A stretch of 9,501 nucleotides of DNA from Vampirovibrionales bacterium (GTDB lineage: Bacteria; Cyanobacteriota; Vampirovibrionia; Vampirovibrionales; JAGQHJ01), in contig JANWKX010000136.1 of the NCBI GenBank assembly GCA_025451145.1, forward strand, positions 1 through 9,501, in the 5' to 3' direction. Every line of letters begins with the position of its first letter. The first letter of the stretch is position 1. Both the position numbers and the translations under genes were made by a program. The notes beneath the pieces were generated by a model. That model saw nothing but the letters and a program-made list of their open reading frames with translations, was not told where the DNA came from and searched no databases. Shown here piece by piece: positions 1 through 6,357 of this stretch.

Positions 1-1168
1 GATAGACCTCATGAATACTCAGGTCTGACTTGTTCCAAAGCACCAGATCCGCCATGGCATTGGGGGCAATTTGGCCAAATAGCGGAGACTCGCCTAAATA
101 ATTGGCAGGGTGTGTTGTTGCCAGTTGGATGGCATCGGGAAAGGTCAGGAGATTCCATTGAACCAGATTGCGAACACAATCCGTAATCAACATGGCGCTC
201 CCTGCCAATTTGCCTTCTTCATTGAGGGCACCTTCAGGATGTAATGTAATGGTTTGCTTCCCAAAACACATGCTAGAGCCAGGAGGCATACCGGTTAAGG
301 CATTACAATCGCTGATGATAATGGTCTTTTCAAAGGGTTTCACGCGAAACACCAGATGAAGCATATCGGGATCCAGGTGTTTGCCATCGGTAATCAACTC
401 GACGAAGACATCATCTTGAAGCAAGCAGGTTACCGCAATCCCTGGGTGCCGGTGTTCGATGCGTTTCATCGCGTTAAACAGATGGGTGGCGCAATTGGCC
501 CCCGCTTCAATGGCCTTGTGTGTGATATCGGATTCAGCACCAGAGTGACCTATGGAACAGAGAACCCCCTGGTTTTGAGTGAGAAAACGAATCATCTGCA
601 TCTCCGGATCCAGCTCAGGGGCAAGGGTCATTCGTTTTAGGCTGGGAGAAAGCAGGCCTTCCAGGTTCTCCAGAGTAGGTCGTTTTAAATCCTCAGGAGG
701 GTGAGCGCCTCGATATTCTGGGCTCAAAAACGGCCCCTCAAGATGGATGCCAAAAATCCGGGTTTGATTGGCTTCCTGGGTTTGGATGGCTTCTTCCAGA
801 TTCGCCAGGCTGGTGAGCATATCCAGCTTGGGGGCTGTCATCACGGTCGGGAGAATGCCGGTAATTCCGTATTGAGGGAGGGTTCTAAGGAGTCCTTGAA
901 GGGCATCGACCTTGCTTTGGTTAAAGTCAACGCCAAAGGCACCATGAAAATGCTGATCAATCAGGCCAGGGGTAATCCAATGGTTGCTGGCATCGATAAA
1001 AACAACCTCTTCATCCCCCAGTAGCATGGATGCGGGTGGTTTATCAGAAATTTCCTGAACGATCCCCTGGTTAATCATGACGGTTCCCGATTCCATGACC
1101 CCTCCTCCGGGAAGCACAATATCTCCTCCGGTGATCATTAGCCAAGGGGTCTCAAATCGTGGGATCAT
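1..1168 (-). CDS. nagA: N-acetylglucosamine-6-phosphate deacetylase, 3' end cut by window edge
   Basis: Cytoplasmic amidohydrolase that removes the acetyl group from GlcNAc-6-phosphate to give glucosamine-6-phosphate, in amino-sugar and cell-wall recycling. Translating the minus strand from ATG at 1168 gives 389 uninterrupted codons to the window edge. The family is about 380-400 residues, so only the last few are missing. Visible family motifs: an HxH pair in DQHFHG (H73, H75), HLEGPF with metal ligand E144, GHSGA (H208), THLFNAM (H229), and ISDCNALTG with the presumed catalytic D287. The THPANYLG and ADLVLW motifs lie near the C-terminus. The HxH pair suggests a two-metal site as in Bacillus NagA, unlike E. 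coli NagA, which lacks it. The start is ambiguous. ATG 1168 lies 6 nt after a TATAAT box, which would give a leaderless mRNA. ATG 1138 (residue 11) begins exactly where the family homology starts, but has only a weak GAG upstream. No nagB is seen. Confidence 0.93.
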   Translation of the reverse strand, partial: MIPRFETPWLMITGGDIVLPGGGVMESGTVMINQGIVQEISDKPPASMLLGDEEVVFIDASNHWITPGLIDQHFHGAFGVDFNQSKVDALQGLLRTLPQYGITGILPTVMTAPKLDMLTSLANLEEAIQTQEANQTRIFGIHLEGPFLSPEYRGAHPPEDLKRPTLENLEGLLSPSLKRMTLAPELDPEMQMIRFLTQNQGVLCSIGHSGAESDITHKAIEAGANCATHLFNAMKRIEHRHPGIAVTCLLQDDVFVELITDGKHLDPDMLHLVFRVKPFEKTIIISDCNALTGMPPGSSMCFGKQTITLHPEGALNEEGKLAGSAMLITDCVRNLVQWNLLTFPDAIQLATTHPANYLGESPLFGQIAPNAMADLVLWNKSDLSIHEVY

Positions 1169-1174
1169 ACCCCG

Positions 1175-1183
1175 ATTATAGCA
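1175..1183 (-). promoter_or_regulatory. Extended -10 promoter of nagA
   Basis: On the minus strand the sequence reads TGC-TATAAT: a perfect -10 hexamer (plus-strand 1175-1180) with an extended TGn element. I see no convincing -35 at 16-18 nt, which is common for extended -10 promoters. The transcription start expected about 7 nt downstream coincides with the ATG at 1168, so the transcript is either leaderless or has a roughly 30-nt leader to the ATG at 1138. Confidence 0.6.
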
Positions 1184-1237
1184 GTTTACTCAGCAGAAAT
1201 GTGAGGCGTTGGCGATGTCGAGGTTTCAGTGAGGAAA

Positions 1238-1246
1238 TGTTAAAAT
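1238..1246 (+). promoter_or_regulatory. Extended -10 promoter of the 1282-3713 gene pair
   Basis: The plus strand reads TGT-TAAAAT: a 5/6 match to the -10 hexamer preceded by an extended TGn. There is no good -35. Transcription would begin near 1253, leaving a leader of about 29 nt that contains AGGA at 1268-1271, 10 nt before the ATG at 1282. It lies back-to-back with the nagA promoter in the 113-bp divergent spacer. Confidence 0.45.
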
Positions 1247-1281
1247 AACACAATGGGTTTATTTGCCAGGATCGCGCTTTA

Positions 1282-2388
1282 ATGTCTTTTTTACCCTTTA
1301 CAGCTCAGGGTTTAGCCCGAACCGAAGCATCAGGTGCTTTGGTGGATGGGGAGTCTCCTAAAGCGGTTTTTCATGCAACAAATCGTTTAGGGAATTTGGT
1401 CGGTTTAAAGCATGAATTAAAGGATATTGACGCAAAAATTGAAGCCATGACCGTGAAAGAATTGATAACATGGCGTTCATCTTCATCACCAATAAGCAAA
1501 CAGTTTGCCTCATCACCATTACGAACGCGGCCTAAGCTGGATGTGAATGAACCTCTTGACAAAATTAGCCCAAATCAGCTTCATCAAGGCCAAAATGCTC
1601 AAATAAAGACAAACCGGGATTGGTTTGGTCAATATCAATTTCGGCCATTCCCTTTTCAATCGCCTATAGACACGTTACAATCAGGTACGACAAAGGCTCT
1701 TCTTCATCGTGGGATGTTCCAGGGAAACCCCCTTCCTTCGGCAGATCCAGCTTCCATGATGACGATGAAAGGGCAAATGTCATATAATGCAAGTCATCTA
1801 CAGTCATATGATGTAATAGGAGACGTTCCGGGAGGAGATGAAATGGTAGATTTATCCGGATATAAAGATTTAACAAAGCCCCCCATTACTGAAAACGGAG
1901 GGCAGTTTGCCACAAGCCTTCAAGACGATTATCGAACAGAAACGGAGTCATCAACGATGAACGCAACCCCTTCTTCTTATAATACCGCCGCTTATTCCAC
2001 ACATCCTGAGGTCAACGACAATGATGTCGCCTTCTATGAGGAATATAGCGGTAATGTTAAAACCTTGGTTCAATTGGTCAATGATTTACCGGAAGGGGTC
2101 ACCAAGCAAACCGGGGCCCAGATTATCCGTTTGACGATGGAAGCCATGGGGATTTCCATGGAGACGGTTCTTTCAGATGCCCAAACTGTTCAAAGCCAGC
2201 TGCTGGATGCGGTTCGGTCGAACATCAAAAAAATTGAAGAATATAAAACGGTGATTCGGAAGCTTGAATCGGAAATTCGCTTTCATCAAGGAAAAGCCAA
2301 TGAGCTTTCCGAGATTATCGATCTCTTTATCTTGTCGAATACCTCGCCTAAAATGCCCGCTATGGATGGGGTTGAGGATCACTATTAA
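1282..2388 (+). CDS. Unrecognised 368-residue protein: disordered N-terminus, helical C-terminus
   Basis: I do not recognise this protein. It has no signal peptide, no transmembrane segment and no cysteine. Residues 1 to about 245 are rich in Ser, Thr, Gln, Pro and Asn and look largely disordered, apart from a short charged, helix-like stretch at 35-60. Residues about 250-352 look like a folded, mostly helical domain: a segment around VKTLVQLVNDLPEGVTKQTG, a helix around 278-300, then a long amphipathic helix at 301-350 rich in Lys and Glu with heptad-like spacing, likely a coiled coil. The start at ATG 1282 has AGGA 10 nt upstream and a plausible extended -10 box. The stop is 17 bp before the protease gene, so the two are probably cotranscribed. 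The layout (long linker plus conserved helical tail) suits a scaffold or adaptor protein, but that is a guess. Confidence 0.8.
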   Translation: MSFLPFTAQGLARTEASGALVDGESPKAVFHATNRLGNLVGLKHELKDIDAKIEAMTVKELITWRSSSSPISKQFASSPLRTRPKLDVNEPLDKISPNQLHQGQNAQIKTNRDWFGQYQFRPFPFQSPIDTLQSGTTKALLHRGMFQGNPLPSADPASMMTMKGQMSYNASHLQSYDVIGDVPGGDEMVDLSGYKDLTKPPITENGGQFATSLQDDYRTETESSTMNATPSSYNTAAYSTHPEVNDNDVAFYEEYSGNVKTLVQLVNDLPEGVTKQTGAQIIRLTMEAMGISMETVLSDAQTVQSQLLDAVRSNIKKIEEYKTVIRKLESEIRFHQGKANELSEIIDLFILSNTSPKMPAMDGVEDHY

Positions 2389-2405
2389 TTACATTTAGCT
2401 TGTAG

Positions 2406-3713
2406 ATGGTGATGCCCAAACCAGGTAAAGCGCATAGGGGAAGGACGCCCCGTACTTTTGCCTTTAAAGCACCCGGATGGCGCTATGCTCTTGCCATGGT
2501 TTTGTGTTTTTGGTTCATGCTTGGATTTCAAGGGTGTAGCCAGACGCTTGGCATGTTTCATCATCCTTTAACCTCTTCGGAATCCAACGCCTTTTGGGAG
2601 CGAAAGCAGGCCTTGGATTTGTATCATGAGGCGTGGGAGATTGTGTTTACCGATTTCGTGGATCCGGAATACAATGGCCAAAATTGGTATTACTGGAAAG
2701 ATAGGTATAATCGGTATATTCAAACCAAAGATGATTCATATGCTTGTATAAGAACAATGTTGGCAAGCTTAAATGATACTTATAGCCGATTTTTAGAGCC
2801 AAGGAAGGCTCAAGACCAGAATATGCATATTGATTCCAGGCTTTTTGGGGTGGGGATTCAGGTTGCCGCCAAAGATAACCAAATCGTTGTCATTGCGCCC
2901 CTGGAGGGGACGCCAGCCAAACAGGCCGGAATTAAGCCACTCGATCAGATTGTGGCCATTAATGGTGAACCCACAGCCAATTTATCTATTGATGATGCCG
3001 TCGATCGAATTCGAGGGCCTCAAGGGACACCCGTCAATCTGACCATTCTACGGGGTGCCCAGCATCTTTTGTTTAAGCTGGTTCGAGCTGAAATTACCAT
3101 TAAAACCGTGTTTGGAGCGCCAATTTCTCAAGATGTTGGCTATATCCGCCTAGCCAGCTTTATTAGCCAGGATACTGCCCGAGAAATGAAAGCAAAATTG
3201 GATGCTCAAAAGGGAACAAAAGCCCTAATTCTAGATATTCGAGGGAATAATGGTGGGCTATTGCCAAATGCCTTGGATATCTCACAAATGTTTTTAAAAC
3301 AAGGGGCTGAGATTGTTTCCATTGTGTCTCGGGATGGTAGTCGTAAAACCTACTATGCCCAAAGTAAGCCCATCTATAACAACCCATTGGTTGTTTTAAT
3401 TGATGAGGGAAGCGCCAGTGCCAGTGAAATTTTTTCTGGGGCCCTTAGAGACAACCATCGGGCGATCTTAATTGGTGAAAAGACATTTGGCAAAGGGCTG
3501 GTCCAAAAAATCAATTATTTGCAGGACGGTTCAGAGTTGAACTTGACCGTTTCAAAGTATTTGACCCCAAGTGGGCAAGATATTAATAAAATTGGTATTT
3601 TACCGGATATCCCTGTGGTCTTTACCTATCAGGATATGTCCCGAAACCGGGATCCGCAAAAGGAAATGGCCCTGGAGTACATTAAACAACATTTTTTGGC
3701 CAAAGCCTCCTAA
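2406..3713 (+). CDS. ctpA: Carboxyl-terminal processing protease, S41A family, membrane-tethered
   Basis: Serine protease with a Ser-Lys catalytic dyad that trims or degrades envelope proteins from their C-terminal ends. Its 435 residues are in the normal CtpA range. Residues 26-43 are a hydrophobic export segment ending in FQGC. C44 could be a lipidated cysteine, but Phe and Gln at -3 and -2 make a poor lipobox, so an uncleaved anchor is possible. A PDZ domain spans about 147-220 (FGVGIQV, GTPAKQAGIKPLDQIVAING). The S41 core follows: LDIRGNNGG at 276-284, GSASASEI with the catalytic Ser at S338, then EKTFGKGLVQ with K363 and Q367. The Ser-Lys spacing of 25 and Lys-Gln spacing of 4 match the family. 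The start is uncertain: no Shine-Dalgarno is visible before ATG 2406 or the in-frame ATG 2412. The gene follows the unknown protein by 17 bp and overlaps the convergent ATPase gene by 4 bp at its 3' end. Confidence 0.93.
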   Translation: MVMPKPGKAHRGRTPRTFAFKAPGWRYALAMVLCFWFMLGFQGCSQTLGMFHHPLTSSESNAFWERKQALDLYHEAWEIVFTDFVDPEYNGQNWYYWKDRYNRYIQTKDDSYACIRTMLASLNDTYSRFLEPRKAQDQNMHIDSRLFGVGIQVAAKDNQIVVIAPLEGTPAKQAGIKPLDQIVAINGEPTANLSIDDAVDRIRGPQGTPVNLTILRGAQHLLFKLVRAEITIKTVFGAPISQDVGYIRLASFISQDTAREMKAKLDAQKGTKALILDIRGNNGGLLPNALDISQMFLKQGAEIVSIVSRDGSRKTYYAQSKPIYNNPLVVLIDEGSASASEIFSGALRDNHRAILIGEKTFGKGLVQKINYLQDGSELNLTVSKYLTPSGQDINKIGILPDIPVVFTYQDMSRNRDPQKEMALEYIKQHFLAKAS

Positions 3714-4699
3714 GGGCGAGCGGCAACCTCAGGTTGATATAAGTAGCACCGGACGACATGGCCTTGTTTTTCCGAATGCTCTGGCGGAAAGGCTTCTTGG
3801 CACTGTTGGAATCGATGGGGGCATCGAGGTTCAAAGCTACAGCCAATGGGAATTTCCGTCAGGGCTGGCGGTTGTCCTTCAATAGGATGAAGCCGAATCT
3901 GATTGGGTTTCGGTAGAGACTCTAAAAGACCTTGGGTATAGGGATGCAAGGGCATTTGAAAGAGATCCTTAACGGAGGCCTCTTCCACAATCCGACCTGC
4001 ATACATGACGGCCACTTCATCACAGACTTCAGCCACCACACCGAGATCATGGGTGATTAAAATAATCGCGGTCTTAAATTCTTTTTGAACGTCCTGCATC
4101 AACGTTAAAATTTGGGCTTGAACGGTGACATCCAAAGCGGTAGTGGGTTCATCCGCAATGAGCAGTTTGGGATTGCAGGAGAGGGCCATCGCAATCATCA
4201 CCCGCTGCCGCATACCCCCTGAAAACTGGTGAGGATAATCATGGATTCGGTCTTTAGCGTTAGGCAGGCGAACCAGGTCCAGAAGTTCAATACTTCTTTT
4301 CTCAGCTTGCCCTTGGGTTAAACCTTGGTGATGCCTGAGGACTTCAATCATCTGGTTGCCAATGCTATACACCGGATTCAGAGACGTTAGGGGATCCTGG
4401 GGGATTAATGCAATCTGAGCGCCTCGAACGGCTCGAAGGTTTTCGGGTGGCAGTTGTGTTAAATCTTTGCCTTCAAAATAAATTTCTCCTGAGGTGATTT
4501 GGCCAGGCTTTGGGATTAATCCGAGAATCGCAAGACTCGTCATGCTTTTACCACAGCCGGACTCGCCAACAAGCCCAAGGATACGCGTTGGCTCCAGTTG
4601 AAGGTTGAGATCTTTAATGGCATAGGCTAAGCCTGCTTCAGTCGGAAAAGCAACGCTTAAATGGTTAATTTGAAGCAACGGCTGAATTGAAGGTTTCAT
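3710..4699 (-). CDS. dppD: Peptide ABC transporter ATP-binding protein, DppD/OppD type
   Basis: Cytoplasmic ATPase that powers import of di- or oligopeptides, normally as half of a DppD/DppF or OppD/OppF pair. Its 329 residues are standard length. Walker A is GESGCGKS (45-52), the Q-loop glutamine is Q101, the signature is FSGGMRQR (159-166), Walker B is LLIADEP (179-185) and the H-loop is H217. After residue 245 comes the oligopeptide-specific C-terminal region with HPYTQGLL and four cysteines (C287, C293, C300, C318), a pattern reported to carry an iron-sulfur cluster in some DppD proteins. The ATG at 4699 fits the family N-terminus, and no other Met occurs before residue 53. It lies 7 nt after a TATAAT box, suggesting a leaderless mRNA. 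The gene is flanked by a divergent and a convergent neighbour, so it is monocistronic: no permease, partner ATPase or binding protein is encoded beside it. OppD and DppD cannot be told apart from sequence alone. Confidence 0.92.
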   Translation of the reverse strand: MKPSIQPLLQINHLSVAFPTEAGLAYAIKDLNLQLEPTRILGLVGESGCGKSMTSLAILGLIPKPGQITSGEIYFEGKDLTQLPPENLRAVRGAQIALIPQDPLTSLNPVYSIGNQMIEVLRHHQGLTQGQAEKRSIELLDLVRLPNAKDRIHDYPHQFSGGMRQRVMIAMALSCNPKLLIADEPTTALDVTVQAQILTLMQDVQKEFKTAIILITHDLGVVAEVCDEVAVMYAGRIVEEASVKDLFQMPLHPYTQGLLESLPKPNQIRLHPIEGQPPALTEIPIGCSFEPRCPHRFQQCQEAFPPEHSEKQGHVVRCYLYQPEVAARP

Positions 4700-4706
4700 G
4701 ACAGAA

Positions 4707-4712
4707 ATTATA
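4707..4712 (-). promoter_or_regulatory. -10 box of the dppD-type gene
   Basis: A perfect TATAAT on the minus strand is followed by only 7 nt (TTCTGTC) before the ATG at 4699. The predicted transcription start falls at or next to the start codon, with no room for a ribosome-binding site. I see no clear -35 or TGn extension. Confidence 0.5.
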
Positions 4713-4720
4713 CTTCATGT

Positions 4721-4750
4721 TTGACAGAGAGTTTTAGGACGACGGATACT
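4721..4750 (+). promoter_or_regulatory. Candidate promoter of the respiratory operon
   Basis: A perfect TTGACA (4721-4726) is followed after 18 nt by GATACT (4745-4750), a 4/6 match to the -10 consensus. Transcription would start near 4757, giving a leader of about 125 nt before ccoN. The weak -10 and 18-nt spacer would suit a promoter needing activation. An internal alternative is the TGA-TATATC extended -10 at 4778-4786. Neither can be confirmed by eye. Confidence 0.35.
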
Positions 4751-4774
4751 GAGGGAAGGAAAATTTGATCGCAA

Positions 4775-4793
4775 TTGTGATATATCATAGTCA
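4775..4793 (+). promoter_or_regulatory. Palindrome upstream of ccoN, possible operator
   Basis: TGATATATCA (4778-4787) is a perfect 10-bp palindrome inside the 182-bp divergent spacer (4700-4881). It sits downstream of the candidate TTGACA promoter and overlaps an alternative -10. It partly resembles a Rex-type half-site (TTGTGA at 4775-4780), but the half-site spacing fits neither Rex nor FNR/CRP. Next to it, CAGGC (4792-4796) and GCCTG (4805-4809) could form a 5-bp stem with an 8-nt loop. It has no following T-run, so it is not a terminator. The rest of the spacer shows nothing else I can name. Confidence 0.25.
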
Positions 4794-4863
4794 GGCTAAG
4801 AAGCGCCTGCCATACTAGTCTTAATAATCCCCTTTTTATGCTCAGTCAGTCCTTGCCGATTTT

Positions 4864-4869
4864 AAGGAG
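4864..4869 (+). promoter_or_regulatory. Ribosome-binding site of ccoN
   Basis: AAGGAG lies 12 nt before the ATG at 4882, slightly longer than the usual spacing. An in-frame TAA at 4873-4875 rules out any upstream start, so ATG 4882 is fixed. Confidence 0.7.
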
Positions 4870-4881
4870 TCCTAAGCTTAT

Positions 4882-6312
4882 ATGGAACGTATTTTGTCTG
4901 CAATTTTTAGCCGCGAGCCCTACAGCGCCAGTCGCAATTTTCTAATCACCGCAATTTTCTGGTTGGTTCTGGGGACTTCGGTGGGTTTACTTGCCTCAAT
5001 GCAATTTGACACACCGGACGCCTTATCGGGAATCGCCCAGTTGTCTTTTGGGCGCCTGCGACCGGTGCATATTAACGGTGTACTCATTGGATGGTTGTCC
5101 ATGGGATATGCCGCATGCATGTTCTATATCATCCCGGTTTTAGCGGGGCGAAAAGGGCTTTGGAGTGAACTGTTAGGAAACTGGACCATGGTGCTTTGGA
5201 ATTTGGCCATGGTGGCTGGGGTCTTGACACTGCTCAACGGGGATACAGAGGCAAGAGAATACGCCGAATTAGCTGGGACAATTCACATTGGCGGCGCTTC
5301 GATCCAGATTTTGGACTGGGCGGTTTTGGTTGTTTTGCTCCTGCTTGGGGTTAATGCCTGGATGACGGTCATGACCGGGACTGAGAAAAAATGGTATGTC
5401 TCTATTTGGTATTTTCTGGGTGCCTTGTTCTGGTTTCCCATTGTTTACATTATCGGCAATCGGGCTTTTGTCCATTTGGATGGGTTAAACGATGCCATTA
5501 CCGGTTGGTTTTATGGTCACAACATTCTAGGGATGTGGTTTACCGTTGGTGGGATTGGGATTATGTATTACCTGATTCCCAAGTTCACCGGCAACCCGCT
5601 TTATAGTCATACCCTTTCCATGATTGGATTTTGGACCATTGGGATGTTCTACGCGCCGACGGGAACCCACCACATTTTACAATCACCGGTTCCTGAATGG
5701 CTGAAATCGGTAGCGGTTATTTCCAGTATCTTTTTGTTGGTGCCTGTTTTAACCGTATTGACCAATTTCTTTATGACCTTAAAAGGGAAGTGGTCCACCG
5801 CGGCCGATCATGTGCCATTACGATTTGCGATTTCCGGTGGAATTGCGTACCTGTTGACGTGTATACAAGGGCCATTTCAGGCAACCCGATCAGTGAACTG
5901 GTATATTCACTTTACCAACTGGGTTGTCGGTCACGCCCATTTGGCGCTTTTAGCCACATTTTCTTTCTTTGTGTTTGCGGCCTCCTACTACATCATTCCT
6001 CGGGTGACGGGGCGTAAGATGTATAGTAAGCGCCTGGCTGTCTGGCACTTTTGGCTAACATTGTACGGTTGGATCATCATGGTTGTTGATTTGGTTATTG
6101 CAGGCTTGGTGCAGTCTGCCGGGTGGCACCACGGGATCCCGGTGGATCAATGGGTTATCGAGTTAGTCCCCTACTGGTGGATTCGTTCCTTCTCAGGCGT
6201 TCTGATCGTATTGGGGCAAATTCTCTATATGTTTAATGTCTACAAGACCGTGTTTAGCCCCAGGCAGTGTGAAGAATTGCCACATTCTCCCACAGGAATT
6301 ATTTATGTATAG
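4882..6312 (+). CDS. ccoN: cbb3-type cytochrome c oxidase subunit I (C-family haem-copper oxygen reductase)
   Basis: Twelve-helix inner-membrane core that reduces O2 to water and pumps protons. Its 476 residues match CcoN. By alignment of motifs, H63 (RPVHINGVLIGW) and H353 are the low-spin haem b ligands, H351 (VGHAHL) ligates haem b3, and H213 (YGHN) with H263 and H264 (TGTHH) bind CuB. Y257, six residues before H263, is the cross-linked tyrosine position specific to C-family oxidases, so this is an oxidase and not a NorB-type nitric oxide reductase. The GHN...MYYLIPK stretch (212-234) also fits CcoN. Oddities: the usual EGP motif in the helix before the haem b3 ligand reads IQGP here, with Q329 at the Glu position, and the usual EYAELEW segment reads EYAELAG (126-132). 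It is the first gene of the operon and is followed by ccoO after 45 nt. Confidence 0.95.
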   Translation: MERILSAIFSREPYSASRNFLITAIFWLVLGTSVGLLASMQFDTPDALSGIAQLSFGRLRPVHINGVLIGWLSMGYAACMFYIIPVLAGRKGLWSELLGNWTMVLWNLAMVAGVLTLLNGDTEAREYAELAGTIHIGGASIQILDWAVLVVLLLLGVNAWMTVMTGTEKKWYVSIWYFLGALFWFPIVYIIGNRAFVHLDGLNDAITGWFYGHNILGMWFTVGGIGIMYYLIPKFTGNPLYSHTLSMIGFWTIGMFYAPTGTHHILQSPVPEWLKSVAVISSIFLLVPVLTVLTNFFMTLKGKWSTAADHVPLRFAISGGIAYLLTCIQGPFQATRSVNWYIHFTNWVVGHAHLALLATFSFFVFAASYYIIPRVTGRKMYSKRLAVWHFWLTLYGWIIMVVDLVIAGLVQSAGWHHGIPVDQWVIELVPYWWIRSFSGVLIVLGQILYMFNVYKTVFSPRQCEELPHSPTGIIYV

Positions 6313-6357
6313 TCACGTGATGCTTCGAAGGATTTGGAATAAAGAGGACCTTGTTTC

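Noticed and set aside
168..1024. Three open frames on the plus strand (168-359, 356-640, 701-1024)
   Set aside because: They are antisense shadows of nagA, whose minus-strand translation carries all family motifs without interruption.
3571..3885. A plus-strand open frame spanning the ctpA/ATPase junction
   Set aside because: It is out of frame with ctpA and antisense to the ATPase C-terminus; its product shows no recognisable feature.
4765..4790. FNR, CRP or Rex site upstream of ccoN
   Set aside because: TTGATC and TTGTGA half-sites occur, but no second half-site stands at the right spacing.
4792..4809. Small hairpin CAGGC/GCCTG as a terminator or attenuator before ccoN
   Set aside because: The stem is only 5 bp and is not followed by a T-run; the T-run at 4832-4837 is too distant.
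4882..6312. Possibility that the CcoN-like gene is a nitric oxide reductase (NorB)
   Set aside because: The active-site Tyr257 is present, CuB ligand H213 sits in a YGHN motif, and the NorB glutamate-rich HLWVEG motif is absent.
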